From contig JAQGOP010000035.1 in NCBI GenBank assembly GCA_028293545.1, positions 1 through 64,000 of the forward strand: 64,000 bases of DNA. The letters run 5' to 3'. The notes beneath the pieces are model-generated. The model saw only the letters and a program-made list of their open reading frames with translations, was not told the DNA's origin and searched no databases. The position numbers and the translations under genes were made by a program. Shown here one piece after another: positions 30,883-39,416 of the stretch. Origin of the DNA: Verrucomicrobiota bacterium (GTDB lineage Bacteria; Verrucomicrobiota; Verrucomicrobiia; Opitutales; Opitutaceae). Each line of letters starts with the position of its first letter. Position 1 is the stretch's first letter.

Positions 30883-32544
30883 TCAAGGCTTTTCGGCGGG
30901 AGCACGGGAGAATTCAAAGGGAACGCGCACGCGCACGACGACCGGCTTTCCCCCGTGTTTCGGAACCTCGAAATACCAACCGGCCACACTGTGCACGGCC
31001 GCAAAGCCAAACTCCGGCGCGGAGGCCGAAATTACGCGCGGAAGACAGACGTTGCCTTCATCATCCACCAGAAATTCGACGACCGCCTTGCCACTCGAAA
31101 TCGAGTTCGCGACCGAAGTCGGGAAAATTCCAGGCTGCTGGTAGGTTGGTGCCAGCGGTTCATCCAGATCGCTTAGCTTGACGATCCGCGGCGATTTTTT
31201 CCTTTCGAGCGCGAGCAGCTCCGCATCCTGGCGTGAAGACAGGGACCAATCCTTCGTGATGGAAAACTCCTGTTCGTATGCCAGCAAAGTGGCGGTCGGC
31301 TTTCCCGCGCGCACCGCCGGCTCGTACTTAAAGGCATCCACGGCCGCCAGCACTGCCGCGCCAAACTCGGGCGTGGTGGCCTCGCGCAACGAACTCGAAA
31401 CCACATTTCCTTCCTGGCTCACCACGTATTGAACCACGGCCTTGCCGTCCCGTTGATCCCACAGCGCGGCGTAGGGATAAACCGGCAGCGCACTCACCGT
31501 CATGCGCGGCGGAGTGTCGTAGCGAAACTCCGGCGGCAACTTCGATGAGTCTCCTTTCTTGACCGTCTCCATCGGACCGTCGCTGCTTTCTCCATTCAGA
31601 ATAAAAACGATGGGGACGCTGCTTGACATCGACACCGGGCGGCCATCTTCCGTGCCGGGCTGGAATCGCCATTGGCGCACCGCCACCAACGCCGGCATGT
31701 CAAACGAGTGATTCAGCGACCTGATGACATGGGCGTTTTTCACGCGTCCCTCCACCGTCACATCGAAGCCCACCAACACTTCGCCCGTCTGCCCGGTCAT
31801 CCGCAGCAGCAGTGGATAAACCGGTTGGGCTTGGGCGACAGGTCGCGGAGGGATCCTGCTTTTGACCGAGCCATCGGAGCGATCGGTGACAATGATGAAC
31901 GGCATCCTGATCGTCGCCATCACGGGATTTCCGTTGCGCCGTGCGGGAGCAAATTTCCAGTTCTTCGCCGCGATGATCAGCAGCTTTTCCACGGATTTCG
32001 GCGCGTTTGCGATGCCGCTCACCAGTCCGTTTTCGCCCACCGTTACATCCGCTTCCACCACTTCGTCGGGGATGCTCGGCGCTTTTTTATCCGACGTCGG
32101 CATGGCCCGAGTGGCCATCGCGGTCTCGAGCAATCGCGGGGAGGAATCTTGGAGATTTGTCGCGGCGGTCGAGGGATTGAAAATAATCGCGAAGGTGATC
32201 TCGGCGTTGACGCCCTTACCGTCTCGCCTGCCGGCTATGAAAGTGTGAGGCCGATTGAGCGTGTTCCAGTAGGCGCTTCGATACTGCGGCAGCGTGCCCC
32301 GCGCCTGGAGGTGCAGAACCTTGCCTTTCTCCGAAAGCGTCAGGCTGACCACGACATAGCCAATATCAGTCGTGGAGCTGAGGCTCGCGGGAAACTCCAC
32401 GGGCTCCATTTTGTCGGGTCGAGGCAGTTCGTCCGGGGCTCCGCTCGGATCCTTCCAGGCCAACGGCGTGATCGTGACATCCTGGGCGCGAAGTCCGCAG
32501 ACAAACGCGACGCTGCAAAGCACACCAAACAATAGAGGTTTCAT
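30883..32544 (-). CDS. Secreted protein with four TonB C-terminal-like domains
   Basis: 553 residues from the ATG at 32544, giving signal peptide MKPLLFGVLCSVAFVCGLRAQ. Four domains of about 90-110 residues show the TonB-C pattern: a P-x-YP start (QPVYPLLLRMTGQTGEVLVGFDVT, LPVYPYAALWDQRDGKAVVQYVVS), a V-x-x-x-G strand and a closing W-x-F-x-P-A or W-x-F-x-V (KNWKFAPARRNGNPV, RQWRFQPGTEDGRPV, GWYFEVPKHGGKPV). There is no N-terminal membrane anchor with a proline-rich spanner, so it is not a classical TonB. Such periplasmic multi-TonB proteins are frequent in Verrucomicrobiota; their job is unknown. Confidence 0.75.
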   Translation of the reverse strand: MKPLLFGVLCSVAFVCGLRAQDVTITPLAWKDPSGAPDELPRPDKMEPVEFPASLSSTTDIGYVVVSLTLSEKGKVLHLQARGTLPQYRSAYWNTLNRPHTFIAGRRDGKGVNAEITFAIIFNPSTAATNLQDSSPRLLETAMATRAMPTSDKKAPSIPDEVVEADVTVGENGLVSGIANAPKSVEKLLIIAAKNWKFAPARRNGNPVMATIRMPFIIVTDRSDGSVKSRIPPRPVAQAQPVYPLLLRMTGQTGEVLVGFDVTVEGRVKNAHVIRSLNHSFDMPALVAVRQWRFQPGTEDGRPVSMSSSVPIVFILNGESSDGPMETVKKGDSSKLPPEFRYDTPPRMTVSALPVYPYAALWDQRDGKAVVQYVVSQEGNVVSSSLREATTPEFGAAVLAAVDAFKYEPAVRAGKPTATLLAYEQEFSITKDWSLSSRQDAELLALERKKSPRIVKLSDLDEPLAPTYQQPGIFPTSVANSISSGKAVVEFLVDDEGNVCLPRVISASAPEFGFAAVHSVAGWYFEVPKHGGKPVVVRVRVPFEFSRAPAEKP

Positions 32545-32764
32545 CACTGGAAGCGGAAGGGGAGCGCAAAGCGAAGGGAAGATGTCTGCGGGCCACAAGG
32601 AAAGTTACGCGCCAGCACGATCAACGCGGACCGCTGGGCTTGGATCTTGAACTCGCCGGGCTCGCCATGGTCGCGGTCTGATTATCCCAAGGAATCCTGG
32701 GCTTCTCATCCGCCGCTGACCTTTCACCCTCGTGATTCCGGGCGATCTCCGCTCATTTTCCTCG

Positions 32765-34021
32765 ATGCGACCCCTTCCTCGGATTGTCCATGCCCTGGTA
32801 ATCCTCACCGCGGTCGCCCTGCTCGGTGCCGTGCTCTGCTTCGCAATCGGTGTCGTCGCGCTGCGCTTCGATTTTTCTCAAAGCAGTGGACTCGCCATCG
32901 CGTACCTCACCCTCGCTATCGCCTTGCTCGTCGCACTTGTCGCGGGAATCTGGACCAAGGCTCCTTACCGCGTCGCGGTCCCTGTCATCGCCCTGTCGGC
33001 ATTGATTATCTTCGTCCTCGCTCGGGATGAATCGTCCCCGCCACCCGGACCCGTGGTCGCGCCGCTTGAACCGACAGGCTCCCAAAGTTTTGCGGCGTAC
33101 CGGTGGTTCCTGCGCGAGGATGCGCAAAGCCGGCTCAAGGAAATTTCGCAAGCCACGCCCCTGGTCGATCCCTTCCCCTCCGACGCGAAGGCGTGGCCCG
33201 CCTTTGTACTCGCGCGGCACGCGGCGGTCAGGGAGGGCTGGGAACAGGACAAACTCGGGCGCGAATGGATCGACGCGATGGCGGCCCACGCGCCGAGCGG
33301 GATGTATCCGGGGGCGGGTCTCGAAGGCCCGGTGTTGAATTACGCCGCCATTCGCCGCAGTGCCGAGCTTCGCTGGGCTTACGCTTACGTTCGCATGCAG
33401 GAGATGCAGCCCGACGCCGCGGTGCGTCTCTTGGTTCCATTTCTGCGCGCACAGTATCATCTCCAGCGCGGTGCCTCGACGCTCGTGAACGAAATGGTCG
33501 CGCTGGCCTGCGTGAAACTGACCTACGAGCATCTTGAGGCATTGCTCAAGTCCGGGCTCGTGTCAGCGCAAGCCAGGGCGGAATTGGCGATCGTCCTGCG
33601 CGAAGCACCCGGGCCCGCGCTGATCCTCCACCAGGCTTTTCTCGGTGAATCCGTCTTCGCGCGCGAATCATTCGGCCGCGCCGATCACGATCCCGCTTAC
33701 CTCGTGCAGATGATGGCGGCCGCCGGCGAACTGAAAGTTCCGCCCAGTGCCTGGATCATCCCGCTGTTCGTCAACGTTCACCGCACCGAACGAATCTACC
33801 AGAAATTTATCCGCGAAGTCTCCGAGCGAGCCGAAGCGCGCCAGCTCGAGTCGCTCTCCGCGTTCGTCAAACAGACGCCGTGGACCTGGAAAAATCCGCT
33901 CGGCTCGCGCCTGCCCGTGATGGCGGCGCCGGCCTTTGAGAAAGCGATCGCCTACACGTGGACCGCCGAGGACCGCCGAATCGCGCTGCTGCAATCCCTC
34001 GATCACCCCGCGTCATCCTGA
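32765..34021 (+). CDS. Hypothetical protein with three N-terminal transmembrane helices
   Basis: 418 residues from the ATG at 32765. Three hydrophobic helices (about 7-33, 40-62, 66-86) are followed by a largely helical soluble domain with repeated Arg/Glu/Ala segments (LRWAYAYVRMQEMQPDAAVRLLV), reminiscent of TPR-like solenoids but without a firm match. The gene is divergent from the TonB-C gene across a 220-bp gap. No function is assigned. Confidence 0.65.
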   Translation: MRPLPRIVHALVILTAVALLGAVLCFAIGVVALRFDFSQSSGLAIAYLTLAIALLVALVAGIWTKAPYRVAVPVIALSALIIFVLARDESSPPPGPVVAPLEPTGSQSFAAYRWFLREDAQSRLKEISQATPLVDPFPSDAKAWPAFVLARHAAVREGWEQDKLGREWIDAMAAHAPSGMYPGAGLEGPVLNYAAIRRSAELRWAYAYVRMQEMQPDAAVRLLVPFLRAQYHLQRGASTLVNEMVALACVKLTYEHLEALLKSGLVSAQARAELAIVLREAPGPALILHQAFLGESVFARESFGRADHDPAYLVQMMAAAGELKVPPSAWIIPLFVNVHRTERIYQKFIREVSERAEARQLESLSAFVKQTPWTWKNPLGSRLPVMAAPAFEKAIAYTWTAEDRRIALLQSLDHPASS

Positions 34022-34052
34022 TCGCATAGGGCGGCCGCGCGTATTTCCAAAC

Positions 34053-34082
34053 CGCCGATCCGTTAACTGCTCATCTCCGCTA
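34053..34082 (+). repeat. Left direct repeat flanking the hipBA module
   Basis: A 30-bp sequence starting CGCCGATCCGTTAACTG and ending TCATCTCCGCTA recurs at 35927-35956 in the same orientation with 29 of 30 bases identical; weaker similarity (T-rich, ending AATT) continues about 18 bp further in both copies. The two copies enclose hipB and hipA exactly. Confidence 0.8.
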
Positions 34083-34164
34083 TTTTCTCTCATCCGAATT
34101 CACCGGCCACATCGCCGGCTCCTGGGTTCGTTGGTCCGGGGTTATTTTGGCTTGCGCGAAGATC

Positions 34165-34220
34165 GATAAGGGCTCATTAAGTATCCCTTATCTCGATTTA
34201 GGGATATTTAATATGCCCTT
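34165..34220. promoter_or_regulatory. hipBA operator region with overlapping inverted repeats
   Basis: Two overlapping palindromes lie directly before hipB: GATAAGGG/CCCTTATC (34165-34172 and 34185-34192) and TATCCCT/AGGGATA (34182-34188 and 34200-34206); another GGGATA/TGCCCTTAT pair reaches the start codon. E. coli HipB binds TATCC-N8-GGATA; the half sites agree but the spacing here is longer. HipB-mediated autorepression is the expected regulation. Confidence 0.65.
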
Positions 34221-34556
34221 ATGAAAGCCTCCCGTGCCAACATTTTTCTTCCGGCCACTCTTCGCCGATCCCTCGTGAAGCTGGGCTCGGACCTGCGTGC
34301 CGCCCGCCAGAAGCGCGCTCTCACGATTTCGATGATGCTCGAACGCACGGGCGTTGCCAAGGCCACCTACCAGAAAGTCGAGAAGGGTGATCCGACTGTC
34401 TCCCTCGCGACGTACGCGATGGCCCTCTACGTGCTCGGGTTCGGCGATGCCCTCGGCACCCTGGCGGACGCCAAAGGCGACGAGACGGGCCTCCTCCTCG
34501 ATCAACAGCGCCTTCCCCAGCGAGTTCGGACCAAAGCCGGTCTCCAATCCCAATGA
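34221..34556 (+). CDS. hipB: HipB-like antitoxin, XRE-family regulator
   Basis: 111 residues. Helix-turn-helix of the XRE type at about 20-75 (LGSDLRAARQKRALTISMMLERTGVAKATYQKVEKGDPTVSLATYAMALYVLGF). The stop overlaps the hipA start by 4 nt (ATGA), the normal coupling of this toxin-antitoxin pair. HipB neutralises HipA and represses the operon through operator palindromes, which are visible immediately upstream. Confidence 0.88.
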   Translation: MKASRANIFLPATLRRSLVKLGSDLRAARQKRALTISMMLERTGVAKATYQKVEKGDPTVSLATYAMALYVLGFGDALGTLADAKGDETGLLLDQQRLPQRVRTKAGLQSQ

Positions 34557-35824
34557 ATCGCATCCTCCAAGTCTACGCCGGGATGGATCCCCGCTTGGTG
34601 GGCGTGCTTCGTTTCGAGGCGCAGGGCAACCGCGAGCGAGCGTCCTTTGAATATGACGCCTCGTGGCTCGCCGAAGGCTTTTCACTCGAACCCGGACTGC
34701 CGCTCGTTCGTGGTCCGCAGTTTCACCGTCCAATCGCAGGCGGCTCCATCTTTCACGGATCAATCGCCGACACCGAACCCGATGGCTGGGGCCAGCGCGT
34801 GATTCGGCGCGACCAAGCCAAGCGCCGCGAGTCCGCGAAAAAGAAGGGGATCGCCGCCACCCCCGTCCTCCACGCGATCGACTATCTCCTCGCCGTGGAC
34901 GACGCCAGCCGCCTCGGCGCATTGCGCTTCAAGGACGAGCAGGGCCTCTTCCAGCGCGTCACCGAAGACGGTGAGCGTACCACTCCTCCTCTCCTCGAGC
35001 TGAAGCGCCTCCTTTCCGCCACGCGCGCCGTCGAGAAAAACCGCGAGACCGCCGCCGACCTCGCCTACCTCCGCGGTCGCGGCACTTCACTCGGGGGCAT
35101 GCGCCCAAAGTGCTCCGTCATCGATGACGATGGGCACCTCGCGATCGGCAAGTTCCCCAGTGTCGACGACGAACGCGCCGTCACCAAAGCCGAGGTCCTC
35201 GCCTTGATCCTCGCCAAGAAAGCCAAGATCAACGCCGCCGCCGCCCGCATCGTCATGAGCGATCAATCTCCTGTCGCCCTGATCCGTCGCTTCGACCGCA
35301 CTCCCGAGCAAAAACGCCTGCTCTACATCTCTGCCGCCACCCTCCTGGGCATTCCCAAAGGCGATCCCGGCGATCACGCCTACACCGAAATTGTCGACGC
35401 CATCCGCCAACGCGGCCAGTCCGTCAAAGCCGACATTGAGGAACTCTGGCGGCGCATGGCCTTCACCGTCCTAATCCGCAACGTCGACGACCACCTGCAC
35501 AACCACGGATTTCTGCATGCCAACAAAGGCCTCTGGCGGCTCGCTCCCGCCTTCGACCTCAATCCCTTCCCTGAACCCGGCCGCGAATTGAAGACTTGGA
35601 TTTCCGACGCAACCGGCCCGGCCGGCACCGTCGAGGCTCTCTTTTCCGTCATTGCCTATTTCGGGATCTCGAAAGCCCAGGCGCGTAAGATCCTGGGAGA
35701 AGTGGAAACCGCCGTCTCCCTTTGGCGCGAGGTCGGTGCGAAGCTCGGCATGACGAAGAGGGAAATGAACTCGTTCGCCGAGGCCTTCGAACACCGCGAG
35801 CGCGAGGCGGCCCAACGCGTCTAG
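34553..35824 (+). CDS. hipA: HipA-like Ser/Thr kinase toxin
   Basis: 423 residues. HipA N-terminal subdomain (VGVLRFEAQGNRERASFEYDASWL), a glycine-rich nucleotide/phospho-loop SLGGMRPK near 178-185, and the kinase catalytic motif NVDDHLHNHGF (310-320) followed by LAPAFDLNPFP, the metal-binding DFG-like segment. In E. coli HipA phosphorylates glutamyl-tRNA synthetase and induces persistence; here the target is unknown, although a gltX gene lies 28 kb away. Length is close to the family norm (about 440). All key residues seem intact, so the module should be active. Confidence 0.9.
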   Translation: MNRILQVYAGMDPRLVGVLRFEAQGNRERASFEYDASWLAEGFSLEPGLPLVRGPQFHRPIAGGSIFHGSIADTEPDGWGQRVIRRDQAKRRESAKKKGIAATPVLHAIDYLLAVDDASRLGALRFKDEQGLFQRVTEDGERTTPPLLELKRLLSATRAVEKNRETAADLAYLRGRGTSLGGMRPKCSVIDDDGHLAIGKFPSVDDERAVTKAEVLALILAKKAKINAAAARIVMSDQSPVALIRRFDRTPEQKRLLYISAATLLGIPKGDPGDHAYTEIVDAIRQRGQSVKADIEELWRRMAFTVLIRNVDDHLHNHGFLHANKGLWRLAPAFDLNPFPEPGRELKTWISDATGPAGTVEALFSVIAYFGISKAQARKILGEVETAVSLWREVGAKLGMTKREMNSFAEAFEHREREAAQRV

Positions 35825-35926
35825 TCTCCTAAGATGGATCGGTGGATCCTCTGGCGCGCGTTCGAGACGGCCCAAAGCATCCTTGCCGAAGATGGCAATT
35901 CAGCGGGAGATGGCCGGAGTCCCAGA

Positions 35927-35956
35927 CGCCGATCCGTTAACTGATCATCTCCGCTA
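35927..35956 (+). repeat. Right direct repeat flanking the hipBA module
   Basis: Second copy of the 30-bp repeat at 34053, differing at one base (A for C at position 18). It lies about 100 bp past the hipA stop in a 242-bp gap that otherwise shows no gene. Confidence 0.8.
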
Positions 35957-36066
35957 ATTTTTCCTGATCTAAATTAGTTCTGCGGGCGAACTTCTGCGGG
36001 ATGGGGAAGGACGAGCGGCGGGATGGTGAGGCTTTTCCGACCTTCGTGAGTCAAGGCGGGAAATCC

Positions 36067-36351
36067 TCAGCGGCCTGCCACCCAAGCCGCCATTCGCCGG
36101 AGAGCGCGCTGTCCCCATCCTTGCGCCGGCCCGGGTTCCACGGGCGTCTTTAATCTCGGCTCCGGGTGTAGGAGTTCATCCGCCGCCGCGAAATCCTCCT
36201 CGGCGACTACGATCCCGATGGCCGGGAGCCCGCCCGAGAGGTTCACACTCGACTCGACATTTTCGCAGCGCACCCCGATGCCCGCGCCCTCGAGCACCGA
36301 CTGGGCGATCGCCGCATCTCCCTGGTTCGTGAAGGTGGCGACAGTGCGCAT
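36067..36351 (-). CDS. DUF2007-type small protein
   Basis: 94 residues. MRTVATFTNQGDAAIAQSVLEGAGIGVRCENVESS ... IGIVVAEEDFAAADELL matches the DUF2007 fold (a small ferredoxin-like domain of strand-helix-strand type that recalls PII-like signalling proteins), followed by a short basic tail. It is 38 bp downstream of the PhyH-family gene on the same strand. Function unknown. Confidence 0.75.
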   Translation of the reverse strand: MRTVATFTNQGDAAIAQSVLEGAGIGVRCENVESSVNLSGGLPAIGIVVAEEDFAAADELLHPEPRLKTPVEPGPAQGWGQRALRRMAAWVAGR

Positions 36352-36389
36352 GGTGTCGAATCAGTCGGTCGCTTCGGTGTCACTCAACG

Positions 36390-37310
36390 TTAGCAGATCA
36401 TGCCGACCTTCGCGCGAGGGCCGTGGCCGGGCGGGTTTTCGCCGACCCAGCGAGGATCGATCGGCTGGCTGGCGCGCTGGTAACGAGTGTCGGACGAGAG
36501 GCGGATCGAGTCGGTCTGATTGTCGAGGCTCGCGTGCACCAGGTTCATCTTGAACGTAATGAAATCTCCCGGCTGCCAATGCGTGGTGAGCCAGCGGCCC
36601 CCGAGTTTTTCCCGCAGGGAAACCGGATTGGTGCTCAGTGAGCCATTCTGCCGGTGACTCCATCCGCCCCGAACCTTGACGCGTTCGACATCGGCCGGGC
36701 GGTTCTCGCAATAGCGATCGACGTCAGTCTCGAGATAGTTTTTCAAGCGCGCCGATTGCCGGTGCGATCCTTCCAGGACGATCAAGCCACCGAGTTCGAG
36801 TGGCACCTCTCCATACGGAATCCAGCAGGTCAGGACTTGGTGAGTGCCGCGGCCCATGTACACGAGGTCACAGTGAGCGGGTGAACCGGGGCCGGGCGCC
36901 ACGGCACGCAGCCACGTGAAATCGTAGTGGCGCACGCTCTCGCCGAAAAGAGTGGCGTAGAATTTCACCAACTCGGGCCCGTGGATGACGCGATCGAGCT
37001 CCGGATTGCGCAGCGCGATATCGGCGGGAACGGGCGGCAGCGTTCCTTGGCGAACGCGGGCTTCCATCGCGGGAACACTCGGATCGAGCAGCCCGCCGGT
37101 CGCCAAGCGGCCCGTCAACGAAGCGCGGGCGCCGTCGATCAGCGCGCGGTCGAAAAAACCCGGGATGAAAAGGTAGCCATCGGCATCGAGCCGTTCCTGC
37201 AGGGCTGCAGGTTGACCGAGCAGGTCGTCGGAGCGAACGACTTCCCCGAATGCCTCCGGCGCGAGATCGATCTCGTATCCCGACGAAAACAATGAACTCG
37301 AGACATTCAT
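36390..37310 (-). CDS. Phytanoyl-CoA dioxygenase (PhyH) family Fe(II)/2-oxoglutarate oxygenase
   Basis: 306 residues from the ATG at 37310 (MNVSSSLFSSGYEID); a longer frame adds 13. A GYLFIPGFFD start motif, the iron-binding His-x-Asp in AHCDLVYMG (near 162-164), the distal His in KMNLVHASLDN and the 2-oxoglutarate-binding Arg in LSSDTRYQ are all present. Members hydroxylate small metabolites; substrate unknown. The residue LEGSHR just after LGGLIVL is typical of the family. Confidence 0.85.
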   Translation of the reverse strand: MNVSSSLFSSGYEIDLAPEAFGEVVRSDDLLGQPAALQERLDADGYLFIPGFFDRALIDGARASLTGRLATGGLLDPSVPAMEARVRQGTLPPVPADIALRNPELDRVIHGPELVKFYATLFGESVRHYDFTWLRAVAPGPGSPAHCDLVYMGRGTHQVLTCWIPYGEVPLELGGLIVLEGSHRQSARLKNYLETDVDRYCENRPADVERVKVRGGWSHRQNGSLSTNPVSLREKLGGRWLTTHWQPGDFITFKMNLVHASLDNQTDSIRLSSDTRYQRASQPIDPRWVGENPPGHGPRAKVGMIC

Positions 37311-37487
37311 GCGAACAGAACCTTCTGCGCGAAAGGGCTGGCCTGGCAACCGCGATGTGAGAGCCGCGGCGATGCGCCTCAGAGGCGGGTCGGAGACCGC
37401 GCCCTGCGCGTACGGATCGGTGCACCTCGGCGGATTCCGTGGTAAAAACTTCGGCTCCGCCTGAGTGGAAACTCGGCCGCAGCCCCG

Positions 37488-37511
37488 GAGCAGGCGGGCC
37501 GCCTGCGCTAC
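37488..37511 (+). repeat. REP-like GC palindrome, copy 1
   Basis: A 24-bp sequence with the palindromic centre GCAGGCGGGCCGCCTGC. It is the exact reverse complement of 41209-41232. It overlaps the last codon or stop of the crystallin/DUF4214 gene by 4 bp. Confidence 0.75.
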
Positions 37512-38410
37512 TTTCGGAGGTTGCGGAACTCGTCGCTCTTGCGCAACGCGTCGCGCACGCGGTTCTCATCCCAGCCCCGCTCCTTGATCATCTTCGTGTA
37601 ATTGGCCAGGCCCTCGGCGTCGGGGTCGCGACGCAGGACTTCGCGGTAAACGCGCGTCACCGATTCGCGCACCGCGGCGTCGCCATGTTCACCGCTGCGC
37701 TTGAGCTCGGCGCGCAACTCGGCCTCCGACATTCCACCCTGCAAACGGCGCGTGTACGTCGCGAGGCCGGAGGGATCGGGATCGCGATTCAACACGTCGC
37801 GATAAATTTTGCGGACCACCGCCTCGACGTCGCGCGCGCGGAATTCAGGGCTGCTGCGGAGATTGTCGCGGAGCTGGTCCTCGTTCCACCCGCGCTCCAT
37901 CAACCGCGTGCGATATTGCCGCAGGCCATCCTCGTCGGGATCGCGTCCCAGGATGTCGCGGTACGCTGAGCGCACCGCGCGTTCGGCGTCGCGACGCTCC
38001 CATTGGAGGAAAACGGGGCCGGTGCTCGCGACCGGTTCCGCGCGCACCGATGAAATGCGCTTCTCCCAGGTCAAGCCGCGCCGATCGCCGAGCGAAAGCG
38101 TCGCGAGGTCCGCGGAGTTCCGGGTGATCGTCGTCTGGGCCCCGCGGAAATTTGCCTGCTCGTACGCGATCAAAACCACCGGCCCCTCAATCCGCACCGA
38201 GGCCGCCTGGTCGTTCCAGGGACGTCCGCGGTTGTCGCGCGCGTACGCGAGGTTCTCCACCGACGCGCCTACCTCGAGGACCAAGGGCTCACCCCGGTAA
38301 TTGGGCTCGGGATAAATCGTCACCCGGCCTTCCTGCGACCGGATCTGTGCCCGCGTCACCAGCGGCGAAGCGAGGAATCCAATCGCGACAAAAACAAAAA
38401 GGCGGGCCAT
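37508..38410 (-). CDS. Secreted beta/gamma-crystallin-like protein with DUF4214-type repeats
   Basis: 300 residues from the ATG at 38410 (MARLFVFVAIGFLASPLVTRAQ, signal peptide). Residues about 28-125 look like a beta/gamma-crystallin domain (RVTIYPEPNYRGEPLVLEVG, LIAYEQANFRGAQTTITR; two Greek-key motifs with aromatic-x-x-x-G-x). Three DUF4214-type repeats follow (AYRDILGRDPDEDGLRQYRTRL, IYRDVLNRDPDPSGLATYTRRL, VYREVLRRDPDAEGLANYTKMI), each with Asp-rich loops. Both domain types often bind Ca2+, so a calcium-dependent envelope or surface protein is plausible. Confidence 0.75.
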   Translation of the reverse strand: MARLFVFVAIGFLASPLVTRAQIRSQEGRVTIYPEPNYRGEPLVLEVGASVENLAYARDNRGRPWNDQAASVRIEGPVVLIAYEQANFRGAQTTITRNSADLATLSLGDRRGLTWEKRISSVRAEPVASTGPVFLQWERRDAERAVRSAYRDILGRDPDEDGLRQYRTRLMERGWNEDQLRDNLRSSPEFRARDVEAVVRKIYRDVLNRDPDPSGLATYTRRLQGGMSEAELRAELKRSGEHGDAAVRESVTRVYREVLRRDPDAEGLANYTKMIKERGWDENRVRDALRKSDEFRNLRK

Positions 38411-38464
38411 GTCCGGGAGGTTTGAAGCTCGGTCTGGCATGGCCCGCGATGAATTTTCCCTGGC

Positions 38465-39310
38465 TCAGGCGCGCTTCCAAGCCTTGTCGAGTTCGGACCG
38501 GAGCACGACCGCGTCGGTCCACGCCGGCGGCAGGCCGGAGATATTATAACCCGCGCCGCCCTCATGGTACGGCCCCATTTCCGGGCAGACGAAGAGCGTG
38601 CGGTCGCGGTTCTTCGGCGCCGCTTTCCAGCACTTGAAGAGCGCGACGCAGAAATCGAGGTAGCTCTTCGCTTCGTCGCTCAGCTTGCCTTTGTAAGTGA
38701 CGGGGACCTGGCAATGATGGCCGTTGAAAGGACGGCAGTGCGACTGGTCGCTGTTCTGCACGAGGGCAGGGTGATCGAGCAGGCGGGCGGCGTAGTTGCC
38801 GGGCCCGAGATGCTTCACCACGGAGAAATGGGAGAAATCGAAATTGATTTTGATCATCTCGCCCGTGGCCTTCTGGTAACGCTCGGCGATCTCGTAGGTT
38901 TTCTCCGGGGTTTCCGTGCAGCAGTCGCGGTGAACCTCGAGCGAAAGGACCACGCCGCCGATCTTGTCGGCCTCGCGCATCATCTGGATCCAGTGCTTGG
39001 TCGCAACCGGGGGCAGGGTGTCGTGGTCGTCGAGCTGGACGTTGATCTGCACCGCGCCCGCTTCCTTCTGCGCACGGATGCGGGTGGCGAAATCCTTCGG
39101 GTCGCCGGAGGACGTCGAGACGAAGCCGAGCAGGTGCTTGAGGCCGTATTTCTCGGCAAGCCTGCGATGCTCCGGCGTCAGGCCGCTGGTGATGCCGTCA
39201 AAGCCGGCGTCCGCGCAGGCCTTGATTTTCTTTTCGAGCGACCACTGCTTGGCCGCGGAGGGATGATTGACGAGCGACCAGAGGTTCGCGATGTGGGCAA
39301 TTTGGGACAT
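38465..39310 (-). CDS. Sugar phosphate isomerase/epimerase-like TIM barrel
   Basis: 281 residues of the xylose-isomerase-like TIM-barrel superfamily: start DAGFDGITSGLTPEHRRLAEKYG, then VLSLEVHRDCCTETPEK (Glu metal ligand), NFDFSHF (Asp and His metal ligands) and a C-terminal LFVCPEMGPY (Glu ligand). Family members include hydroxypyruvate isomerase and 2-keto-myo-inositol dehydratase. It is the third gene of a leftward set with the 3-hydroxyisobutyrate-dehydrogenase-like and MBL-fold genes. Confidence 0.8.
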   Translation of the reverse strand: MSQIAHIANLWSLVNHPSAAKQWSLEKKIKACADAGFDGITSGLTPEHRRLAEKYGLKHLLGFVSTSSGDPKDFATRIRAQKEAGAVQINVQLDDHDTLPPVATKHWIQMMREADKIGGVVLSLEVHRDCCTETPEKTYEIAERYQKATGEMIKINFDFSHFSVVKHLGPGNYAARLLDHPALVQNSDQSHCRPFNGHHCQVPVTYKGKLSDEAKSYLDFCVALFKCWKAAPKNRDRTLFVCPEMGPYHEGGAGYNISGLPPAWTDAVVLRSELDKAWKRA

Positions 39311-39324
39311 GGGGAAGTTTTCTT

Positions 39325-39396
39325 AACCACGAATGAACACGAAGTCCGAGCCCGGAGGCCCAGTCTTATTCGTGTCTACGCGTGTCCATTCGTGGT
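39325..39396. repeat. Dispersed hairpin repeat (family AACC[A/G]CGAATG), copy 1
   Basis: Arms AACCACGAATGAACACGAA (39325-39343) and TTCGTGTCTACG ... CCATTCGTGGT (39369-39396) form an imperfect long hairpin between two co-directional genes. The same arms occur at 45797-45905 and one arm at 41386-41407. Confidence 0.7.
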
Positions 39397-39416
39397 GAAA
39401 GGGATTGGGTTCGGAA

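Noticed and set aside
31672-32535. 287-codon frame antisense to the TonB-C gene
   Set aside because: His/Arg-rich shadow without motifs; the opposite strand has four clear domains.
34553-35824. HipA as inactive relic
   Set aside because: Gly-rich loop, NVDDHxxN catalytic motif and DFxL metal motif are all intact and the frame is full length.
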